From Bacteroidia bacterium (GTDB taxonomy: Bacteria > Bacteroidota > Bacteroidia > Bacteroidales > Prolixibacteraceae), in assembly GCA_025358395.1 (NCBI GenBank), contig JANYJT010000182.1:1-5222 (forward strand): DNA of 5,222 bases, in the 5' to 3' direction. A model generated the notes under the pieces. That model did no database searches. It worked only from the letters and a program-made list of their open reading frames with translations, and was not told the origin of the DNA. Positions 1 to 5,222 of the stretch are shown one piece after another; within the stretch, counting starts at the first letter, position 1; the number at the start of each line of letters is the position of its first letter. Both the position numbers and the translations under genes were made by a program.

Positions 1-38
1 CTCTTCTTGCCGAAATCAATGGCCATGATTCTTCCCAT
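1..38 (-). CDS. ruvX: RuvX/YqgF-family Holliday junction resolvase-like protein, N-terminal fragment
   Basis: Only the first 12 codons are inside the window, read leftward from an ATG at 38-36; they translate to MGRIMAIDFGKK. This matches the usual start of YqgF/RuvX proteins, where a first beta strand leads into an Asp-x-Gly-x-Lys-Arg motif whose Asp is an active-site residue of the RNase H-like fold. In other bacteria the family acts in 16S rRNA 5'-end maturation and has been proposed as a Holliday-junction resolvase. The gene is divergent from the efflux operon and has its own promoter-like element at 60-67, so it is probably a housekeeping neighbour unrelated to efflux. The call rests on 12 residues; another protein of the actin/RNase H-like fold with an IDFG strand is possible. 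Confidence 0.72.
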   Translation of the reverse strand, partial: MGRIMAIDFGKK

Positions 39-59
39 ATCTGCTTTTTAATTTCACTA

Positions 60-92
60 CAAATATAATTGTTTAAGAAATCTTAAAAAAAC
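60..92 (-). promoter_or_regulatory. Predicted leftward promoter of the ruvX-like gene
   Basis: Read on the minus strand, positions 67-60 are TATATTTG, a perfect match to the Bacteroidota -7 consensus TAnnTTTG. The -33 region is a run of T on that strand around 92-87, only a weak match to TTTG/TTG but at the expected distance of about 19-21 bases. Transcription would start near 54-56, giving a leader of roughly 16-18 bases before the ATG at 38. The -7 match is directly visible; activity is inferred. Confidence 0.6.
72..87. repeat. 16-bp inverted repeat in the spacer of the leftward promoter
   Basis: TTTAAGA at 72-78 and TCTTAAA at 81-87 are perfect reverse complements separated by AA. The element lies almost exactly between the predicted -7 and -33 elements of the leftward promoter, a position where a bound dimeric repressor would block RNA polymerase. 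The region is very AT-rich, so chance is a real alternative. No regulator can be assigned. Confidence 0.45.
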
Positions 93-138
93 GATGAACG
101 ATATTGAATTTACAACATAAAAAATTAATGTGAATTAA

Positions 139-147
139 GAAACATTT
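139..147. promoter_or_regulatory. Additional upstream half-site GAAACATTT
   Basis: GAAACATTT here is identical to the reverse complement of 173-181 and differs by one base from GAAACGTTT at 156-164. The three copies start at 139, 156 and 173, exactly 17 bp apart. This copy lies upstream of the main palindrome and could be an auxiliary contact for the same regulator. Function is inferred from sequence identity and spacing only. Confidence 0.4.
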
Positions 148-154
148 AACAATA

Positions 155-182
155 GGAAACGTTTAGTGTGTAAAATGTTTCC
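155..182. promoter_or_regulatory. Predicted TetR-type operator palindrome in the tetR promoter
   Basis: GGAAACGTTT at 155-164 faces AAATGTTTCC at 173-182; nine of ten arm positions are complementary, around an 8-base centre, for a total of 28 bp. The palindrome covers the -33 region and the spacer of the predicted rightward promoter and ends one base before the -7 element, so a bound protein would exclude RNA polymerase. TetR-family dimers usually bind such palindromes next to their own gene, and the first gene downstream is a TetR-family regulator, so autorepression of the whole operon is the natural inference. A 28-bp span could also fit two dimers, as is known for QacR. Confidence 0.68.
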
Positions 183-190
183 GTCCTTTG
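162..190 (+). promoter_or_regulatory. Predicted promoter of the tetR-efflux operon
   Basis: GTCCTTTG at 183-190, followed by CAC, resembles the Bacteroidota -7 element TAnnTTTG; the TTTG core is intact but the leading TA is replaced by GT. TTTA at 162-165 is the best -33 candidate, with a 17-base spacer that is on the short side. The predicted start would be near 194-198, leaving a leader of about 25 bases before the ATG at 221. No other convincing rightward promoter is seen before any of the four rightward genes, supporting a single transcript. Confidence 0.55.
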
Positions 191-220
191 CACTAATCAA
201 GAAAATGAGAATTGACAAAA

Positions 221-874
221 ATGGATAATCAGGAAGAACACAATGATCGGTTTCAGGAATTGATTGGACCTATCAAAAAACTGTTCTATGCTTATGGATT
301 AAAGAACCTCAGTATGGATGAACTTAGCAGAAGTTTAGGTATCTCTAAAAAGACCCTTTATACTTATGTTAAAAACAAGGAGGACCTTATTGAGAAAATA
401 TTTCTTGGTGAAGAGTCCAGAGTATTCCAGATGAGTGAGAAGATCAATGATAAATCGATCAATGCAATTGAGAAGCTATTAATAATCAGTCAGTTGGTTC
501 ATGATGAGATGAGACAAATCAATCCCATGATTCGCTTCGAGATGATGAAATATTACAACAATACGTTTGAGTCCTACATGGAAAAAAAGCGATTCAAGGT
601 ATTTGAGGGTATGAAAATTAACATGCAGCAAGGAATAGATGAGAAATTATACCGGGATGATATTAACATTGATTTGGTTGCCACAATCTATCTGAACAGT
701 TTTATTGAACTTCACAATGCTGAAATATGTAAGATAATGGATGTCAATTTTATACAGCTCTTTGAAGTCATGTTTGAGAATCACATCAGGGCAATCTCTA
801 CTCCTTTTGGATTGGAATACTTTGAATCTAGAAAAAAAGAAATCATAGAATATATTAATACAAATAAAAAATAA
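221..874 (+). CDS. TetR/AcrR-family transcriptional regulator of the efflux operon
   Basis: This 217-residue protein has the size and layout of a TetR-family repressor. Residues about 11-60 form the DNA-binding domain: a first helix around 11-26, then the helix-turn-helix, with SMDELSRSLG (31-40) and the recognition helix ISKKTLYTYV (41-50) followed by KNKEDLIEKIF, the family signature. The rest is a mostly helical ligand/dimerisation domain without a recognisable ligand specificity. I chose the ATG at 221; a TTG at 212 in the same frame would add only three residues. The gene ends in two consecutive stop codons five bases before the TolC-like gene, so regulator and pump are probably cotranscribed. 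The 28-bp palindrome in its promoter suggests it represses itself and the pump until a ligand binds. The family call is firm; target and ligand are inferred. Confidence 0.93.
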   Translation: MDNQEEHNDRFQELIGPIKKLFYAYGLKNLSMDELSRSLGISKKTLYTYVKNKEDLIEKIFLGEESRVFQMSEKINDKSINAIEKLLIISQLVHDEMRQINPMIRFEMMKYYNNTFESYMEKKRFKVFEGMKINMQQGIDEKLYRDDINIDLVATIYLNSFIELHNAEICKIMDVNFIQLFEVMFENHIRAISTPFGLEYFESRKKEIIEYINTNKK

Positions 875-879
875 TAATT

Positions 880-2214
880 ATGTCATTTTCAAGCCGTTAT
901 CTGGTATTGATAACTATTTTTTTACTTCTCCTCGGTATCCATAAAAGTGATGCCCAGGATACATTGAAACTATCGTTGAAAGATGCCCGCAAGCTAGCAT
1001 TCCAAAACAACACGAACATTAGGAATTCGACCCTAGATATGGAGATTGCCAGAAAGAAAATTTGGGAAACAACCGCCATAGGATTGCCTCACATCGATTC
1101 AAAAGCTGCTTACCAGTTTCTGCCAACAGTACCGACGTTGCCACCAGGATCCTTTGGGCCTGGTACTCCTGCTGTTTCTTTGGGGGTGAAAAACAACATA
1201 ACCTTTGATTTCACTGCCTCGCAATTAATATTCAACGGATCCTATCTGGTTGGATTAAAAGCCATGAAAACGCTTTATCTTCAGACGAATGAGAACACGG
1301 AAAAGGTAGTACAGGATGTTAACGAATCTGTAATCAATACTTATTACATGATTTTAGTAGGTGAAGAGAGCATGAAAAATCTTCAAAAAAGTTTGGACAA
1401 CGTGAATCAAACTGCCTATCAGATAAAAGAGATGAATAGACAGGGTTTTGTTGAAAAGACAGATGTCGATCAACTCGACCTTACATCTAACAATCTATTG
1501 AATGCCATAAATCAGGTTAAGGGAAATTTGGATGTTGCCAACAGACTCCTTAAAATCATATTGGGCATTGATGTAAGTAAAAATATTCATCTAACTGAAA
1601 AGCTGGAATCAAATGAGAATCTACCTATAAACATCTCATCGTTAATCAATGAACCCTTCAATATAGATAAGAATGTTGATTTTAGAATTATTGAAACAGC
1701 TAAAGACCTTTCTACCCTCGAATATCAAAATGCTATTGCTGCATACATGCCCGTCATTTCTGGTTTTTATAGCCATACTGAAAAAACGAATAAACCTTCA
1801 TTTGATTTTTCCATGAAAGACCTGGTTGGGATCAATTTTAGCTTGCCAATATTTAGCAGCGGACAAAGAATGGCTGCAGTTTCGCAGAAAAAATTGGCTA
1901 TCAGAAAAATGGAAAATACAAAGCAATTTGTTTACAACAACCTGATGATGCAGGCAGATCAATATCAAACTGATTTAAAACTGAAACTTGAGAAATTTGA
2001 GATTCAAAAGAAGAGCCTAACGCTCTCCGACGAAATTTATCTTCGTACACTTGAAAAATATAAAAACGGGGTTTCATCAAGCATGGACCTGACCACTTCG
2101 CAAAATCAATATTTAACTAGTCTCTCCAGCTATTACCAGAGTATTTATGACCTGGTTACTGCGAAAACCAAACTAGAAAAACATTACAACATCAATCAGG
2201 AAATAAACAAATAA
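880..2214 (+). CDS. TolC-family outer-membrane efflux channel protein
   Basis: This 444-residue protein forms the outer-membrane exit duct of a tripartite efflux pump. Residues 1-25 are a Sec signal peptide: Arg at position 6, a Leu/Ile-rich core at 7-20, and likely cleavage after SDA before QDTLKL. There is no lipobox Cys, so unlike OprM-type channels it should not be lipidated. The mature part shows the two-fold repeat of the OEP family. The first repeat begins with LSLKDARKLAFQNN (about 31-44), and long amphipathic helices follow, including NVNQTAYQIKEMNRQGFVEK. The second repeat begins near residue 260 and contains the KYKNGVSSSMDLTTSQNQYL segment typical of the final helices. Residues 81-98 are a Pro/Gly-rich stretch, probably in the first beta-hairpin region. 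Its position directly after the regulator and before the adaptor gene supports the role. Length is normal for the family; substrate is unknown. Confidence 0.93.
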   Translation: MSFSSRYLVLITIFLLLLGIHKSDAQDTLKLSLKDARKLAFQNNTNIRNSTLDMEIARKKIWETTAIGLPHIDSKAAYQFLPTVPTLPPGSFGPGTPAVSLGVKNNITFDFTASQLIFNGSYLVGLKAMKTLYLQTNENTEKVVQDVNESVINTYYMILVGEESMKNLQKSLDNVNQTAYQIKEMNRQGFVEKTDVDQLDLTSNNLLNAINQVKGNLDVANRLLKIILGIDVSKNIHLTEKLESNENLPINISSLINEPFNIDKNVDFRIIETAKDLSTLEYQNAIAAYMPVISGFYSHTEKTNKPSFDFSMKDLVGINFSLPIFSSGQRMAAVSQKKLAIRKMENTKQFVYNNLMMQADQYQTDLKLKLEKFEIQKKSLTLSDEIYLRTLEKYKNGVSSSMDLTTSQNQYLTSLSSYYQSIYDLVTAKTKLEKHYNINQEINK

Positions 2215-2303
2215 GTATTCAAAAAAAAGACAAGGGATGCTCCTTCGCAAGAAATATGCCGACCGAAAAATTTAAAAATAGTATAAATTCAAATAGTAAA
2301 AAA

Positions 2304-3419
2304 ATGAAAAACGCATTGTTCACTTTGGCCATCCTTGCCATGTTGGTCGCCTGCAACCAGAGCAACAACAAAAAAGGAGAATTGGATAAACTAAAAACTG
2401 AACGAGAAGCATTGAACACAAAAATCTCAAAACTCGAGGCTGAAGTAAATCCAAATCTGGACAAAATTGAAAAAGTCATTCAGGTTAAGGTGACGAATCT
2501 TAAGACGATCCCATTTAACCATTTCATTGAAATTCAGGGAATTGTTGACGGGGATCAAAATGTATCTGTGAGCCCTCAAATAGCAGGTGTTGTTACCAAT
2601 GTTTATGTAAAAGAAGGGTCATTCGTTAAAAAGGGAGATGTAATGGCTAACTTGGATGCACAGGTACTCAAACAATCTGTTGAGGAGATAAAAACCCAAC
2701 TCGATATGGCCAACATCATCTTCGAGAAACAAAAAAATCTATGGGACAAAAAAATCGGCAGTGAAGTACAATTTCTTCAAGCTAAATCGACAAAAGAATC
2801 ACTTGAGAAACGTATCAAAACATTGCAGGAACAAATTTCAATGGCAAGTGTGATTTCCCCTATTAGCGGATCTGTAGAAAGTGTTCCTTTAAAGGTTGGA
2901 CAAATGGCATCTCCTGGATTACCAACTTCAGTCATTAGAGTTATCAACATGTCTTCTGCAAAGGTAACTGCTGAAGTTTCTGAAAATTTTACATCAAGAA
3001 TTAAAAACGGCAACCAGGCTATTATTCGGTTTCCTGATTTGGGCAAAGAAATTGATACAAAGCTAAGCTTTACCAGCCGATTTATTGATCCGTCAAACCG
3101 TACCTTCAAGATCGAATGCCGGTTTTCAACCAAGGAATTTGAACTTCGTGCGAATATGATAGCTTATGTTAAAATCAAAGATTATACCAACGAAGCTTCA
3201 CTGGTCTTACCCGTTAATATTATTCAAAGTAACCAGGAAGGGAAATTTGTATATGTAGCTGTAAAACAAGGTGATAAAATTTCTGCTGTTCGCAAAATGG
3301 TCACTACCGGAATGGATTACAATGGAGAGACAGAAATTGTCTCTGGCCTAAATTCAGGAGATCAGGTGATTACAGCTGGCTACCAAAATCTGAAAGAAGG
3401 ATCATCTGTCATTTTCTAA
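2304..3419 (+). CDS. Lipoprotein periplasmic adaptor (membrane-fusion) subunit of RND efflux pump
   Basis: This 371-residue protein links the inner-membrane transporter to the TolC-like channel. I chose the ATG at 2304 because it gives a compact lipoprotein signal: MKNALFTLAILAM, then lipobox LVAC with Cys17. An in-frame ATG at 2256 would add 16 polar residues before it. The residues after Cys17 (NQSNNKKGE) lack a clear acidic surface-export signal, fitting a periplasmic lipid anchor. Domains in order: a Lys/Glu/Leu-rich probable coiled coil (about 25-45); first lipoyl half with SPQIAGVVTNVYVKEGSFVKKGD (about 86-119); alpha-hairpin (about 120-180); second lipoyl half with ISPISGSVESVPLKVGQ (about 184-200); beta-barrel with the family motif DPSNRTF (262-268); and a membrane-proximal domain from about 300 to the end (NLKEGSSVIF). 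The gene starts 89 bases after the channel gene and ends 18 bases before the transporter. Confidence 0.92.
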   Translation: MKNALFTLAILAMLVACNQSNNKKGELDKLKTEREALNTKISKLEAEVNPNLDKIEKVIQVKVTNLKTIPFNHFIEIQGIVDGDQNVSVSPQIAGVVTNVYVKEGSFVKKGDVMANLDAQVLKQSVEEIKTQLDMANIIFEKQKNLWDKKIGSEVQFLQAKSTKESLEKRIKTLQEQISMASVISPISGSVESVPLKVGQMASPGLPTSVIRVINMSSAKVTAEVSENFTSRIKNGNQAIIRFPDLGKEIDTKLSFTSRFIDPSNRTFKIECRFSTKEFELRANMIAYVKIKDYTNEASLVLPVNIIQSNQEGKFVYVAVKQGDKISAVRKMVTTGMDYNGETEIVSGLNSGDQVITAGYQNLKEGSSVIF

Positions 3420-3437
3420 TCGACAAATAAAACAATT

Positions 3438-5222
3438 ATGTCAAAGGATAAATTTTTTATCAAAGAATTTTTTGCAACCAGTTGGGCGGTTGATAACAAG
3501 ACAAGTGTTTATGTGCTTGCCTTCATTATCTCCATCCTGGGTCTGCTCAACTATTACCAAATTCCCAAGGAACAATTTCCCGAAGTGGTAATTCCATATA
3601 TTATTGTCAATTCTCCTTATCCCGGCACTTCACCGGTTGATATTGAGAATTTGATAACTCGCCCCATAGAAAAGCAGTTAAAATCAATCGCTGATGTCAA
3701 AAAAATCACGAGTAATTCTGTGCAGGATTTCTCTTCAATCGTAGTAGAGTTTGATCCAAGCGTCGCTGTAGAGTCGGCCAAGCAAAGGGTTAGAGACGCT
3801 GTAGACAAGGCAAAAAGAGATTTACCCAGCGACCTGCCCGACCAGCCTCAAATTATGGATGTCAATCTGGCAGAATTTCCGGTGATGTATATAAATATTT
3901 CCGGCAATTATGAGCTTGACAAACTGAAAAAGTATGCTGAAATAGTGCAAGACAAAATAGAAGGTGTCAAGGAAATTACAAGGGTCGATATTGTAGGAGC
4001 GCTGGAACGTGAAATTCAGATCAATGCCGATATTTTTAAAATGCAGGCAGCCAGAGTAACTTTTGCTGACATAGAAGGGGCCGTTTCCCGTGAAAACTTA
4101 ACCATTTCGGGTGGAACAATTACCATGAACGGAACTAAAAATTCTGTTCGTCTGAAGGGGCAGTTTGAAAAGGTTCAGGATGTTCGCGACATTGTTGTAC
4201 ATGCCTCGGGTGGAGCCTACATTAAGCTAAGTGATCTCGCAGAGATAAGTGATAACTTTAAAGAGCAAGAAAGTTTCTCTCGTCTGGATGGTAAAAATGT
4301 AATTACGCTTAATGTTATCAAAAAAAGCGGTACAAACCTTCTGGATGCTTCAGATCAGATTAAGGATATTGTTTCATCTGTTAAAGGCAAAGAACTTCCG
4401 GGTGATCTTACCATGACGATCTCAGGTGATCAGAGCCGCATGACTCGCAACACCCTGGAAGAACTAAATAACACTATCATTATTGGATTCATTCTGGTTA
4501 CCATCGTCCTGATGTTCTTTATGGGTTTCACCAATGCTTTCTTTGTAGGATTATCCGTTCCCTTATCGATGGCAATCGCTTATCTGATCATTCCGAACAT
4601 CGGATTTACGATGAACATGATTGTGATGTTTGCTTTCATTTTTGCCCTTGGAATTGTGGTAGATGATGCAATTGTGGTGATCGAAAATACCCATCGGATG
4701 CACAAAAGTCATCCGGACATTCGCGTTGCCGCCAAACTTGCTGCTGGTGAAGTATTTATGCCCATTCTCTCCGGTACCCTGACGACACTTGCACCCTTTT
4801 TCCCGTTGGCATTCTGGCCTGGCATCGTAGGGCAATTTATGCATTATCTACCGGTAACTTTGATTATTACTTTATTCGCCTCTTTATTTGTAGCCTATAT
4901 CTTTAATCCAGTATTTGCTGTTTCTTTCATGGCACATGAATTTGATTCGGATGCCAAAGCAGAATGGAAGCAAACAAAGAAGATATTACTTGGGATGTTT
5001 GGTTTGGCGATAGTTTTTTACCTGTTCAAATCATTTGGAATTGGCAATTTCATTGTGTTTGCGATACTAATGGTCTTCTTTTACCACTATGCCATTCAAT
5101 TTTGGATCAAATCGTTTCAGGAAAAATTTTGGCCCAAGATAATGTCAGCTTACGAGAAACAATTGCGTTGGGTACTGTACGGTTTCCGTCCCTTGTGGAT
5201 GCTCGGAGCAATGATCGTGCTT
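3438..5222 (+). CDS. RND-family efflux transporter permease (AcrB-like, HAE type), C-terminus cut off by the window end
   Basis: The frame stays open for 595 codons to the window end, about half of a typical RND protein. This is the proton-driven inner-membrane pump. TM1 is about residues 22-38, followed by the porter-domain start with NSPYPGTSP (58-66) and RPIEKQL. TM2 is about 346-363 and TM3 about 367-386. TM4 contains GIVVDDAIVVIENTHR with the proton-relay pair Asp409-Asp410, equivalent to AcrB Asp407/Asp408. That pair argues for a multidrug/HAE transporter rather than a metal exporter of the CusA type, which has a single Asp there. TM5-TM6 follow, ending in FNPVFAVSFM (Asn490). Two further hydrophobic stretches (about 516-530 and 537-557) precede an amphipathic segment and the likely TM7 (from about 585), which looks like an insertion relative to AcrB. 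The start ATG has an A-rich leader and sits 18 bases after the adaptor gene. Confidence 0.93.
   Translation, partial: MSKDKFFIKEFFATSWAVDNKTSVYVLAFIISILGLLNYYQIPKEQFPEVVIPYIIVNSPYPGTSPVDIENLITRPIEKQLKSIADVKKITSNSVQDFSSIVVEFDPSVAVESAKQRVRDAVDKAKRDLPSDLPDQPQIMDVNLAEFPVMYINISGNYELDKLKKYAEIVQDKIEGVKEITRVDIVGALEREIQINADIFKMQAARVTFADIEGAVSRENLTISGGTITMNGTKNSVRLKGQFEKVQDVRDIVVHASGGAYIKLSDLAEISDNFKEQESFSRLDGKNVITLNVIKKSGTNLLDASDQIKDIVSSVKGKELPGDLTMTISGDQSRMTRNTLEELNNTIIIGFILVTIVLMFFMGFTNAFFVGLSVPLSMAIAYLIIPNIGFTMNMIVMFAFIFALGIVVDDAIVVIENTHRMHKSHPDIRVAAKLAAGEVFMPILSGTLTTLAPFFPLAFWPGIVGQFMHYLPVTLIITLFASLFVAYIFNPVFAVSFMAHEFDSDAKAEWKQTKKILLGMFGLAIVFYLFKSFGIGNFIVFAILMVFFYHYAIQFWIKSFQEKFWPKIMSAYEKQLRWVLYGFRPLWMLGAMIVL

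Noticed and set aside
125..138. Inverted repeat TTAAT-gtga-ATTAA
   Set aside because: Five-base arms made only of A and T in an AT-rich spacer, not positioned on either promoter core; likely chance.
212..220. TTG start extending the TetR-family protein by three residues
   Set aside because: The ATG at 221 is the better start codon and gives a normal N-terminus; the extension adds nothing to the fold.
205..228. Seven-codon rightward ORF (MRIDKNG) overlapping the tetR start, a possible leader peptide
   Set aside because: Very short, with no ribosome-binding sequence and no attenuator-like hairpin nearby; expected by chance in this leader.
897..1079. Leftward open frame of 60 codons inside the TolC-like gene
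   Set aside because: Lies wholly antisense to a well-supported gene, has no recognisable domain or promoter, and looks like a frame shadow.
2233..2245. Small hairpin AGGGA-TGC-TCCTT in the 89-base gap between channel and adaptor genes
   Set aside because: Only five pairs including one G-U, three-base loop and no following T run, so not a terminator; too weak to call a regulatory structure.
2256..2303. Upstream in-frame ATG extending the adaptor protein by 16 residues
   Set aside because: The extra residues are polar and would push the lipoprotein signal inward; the ATG at 2304 gives a classical 17-residue lipobox signal. The longer form cannot be fully excluded.
2219..2479. Leftward open frame of 86 codons rich in Phe, Leu and Ser over the start of the adaptor gene
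   Set aside because: Its hydrophobic look comes from reading Lys/Glu/Asn-rich coding sequence backwards; it is antisense to the lipoprotein signal and coiled coil.
2777..3133. Leftward open frame of 118 codons inside the adaptor gene
   Set aside because: Antisense to the hairpin, lipoyl and beta-barrel regions; no family features.
3617..3808. Leftward open frame of 63 codons inside the RND gene
   Set aside because: Antisense to the conserved porter domain; no independent support.
4563..4844. Leftward open frame of 93 codons, His- and Cys-containing, inside the RND gene
   Set aside because: Antisense to TM3-TM6; the His/Cys content reflects Met/Val/Ala codons read in reverse, with no zinc-binding pattern.

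Overview
The window reads as a Bacteroidota (Bacteroidetes) chromosome. The evidence is AT-rich DNA, start codons preceded by A-rich leaders without Shine-Dalgarno sequences, promoter -7 elements of the TAnnTTTG type, and proteins whose closest recognisable style is that of Bacteroidota efflux systems. The genus cannot be named from the sequence.

Layout: positions 1-38 hold the first 12 codons of a leftward gene that looks like ruvX/yqgF (Holliday-junction resolvase-like nuclease). Positions 39-220 are a divergent intergenic region. It holds a leftward promoter with a 16-bp inverted repeat in its spacer, and a rightward promoter overlaid by a 28-bp interrupted palindrome, with an additional matching half-site upstream. 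From 221 to the right end, four closely spaced rightward genes form what looks like one operon: a TetR/AcrR-type repressor, a TolC-like outer-membrane channel with a signal peptide, a lipoprotein membrane-fusion (periplasmic adaptor) protein, and an RND-type inner-membrane transporter that runs off the window after 595 codons.

How the parts work together: the three structural genes encode all components of a tripartite, proton-driven efflux pump. The transporter picks up substrate at the inner membrane and periplasm, the lipid-anchored adaptor bridges the periplasm, and the TolC-like channel opens through the outer membrane. The repressor is the first gene of the operon and its promoter carries a strong palindrome, so the simplest model is autorepression relieved by a pump substrate or related ligand. 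The Asp-Asp pair in TM4 places the transporter with the hydrophobic/amphiphilic drug exporters (HAE type) rather than the heavy-metal exporters. The actual substrate cannot be read from the sequence.

The general system is a known type. The points most worth a second look are the three 9-bp half-sites repeated at exact 17-bp intervals in the tetR promoter, and an apparent extra two-helix hydrophobic hairpin between TM6 and TM7 of the RND protein. No RNA genes, mobile elements, CRISPR arrays or convincing terminators were seen.
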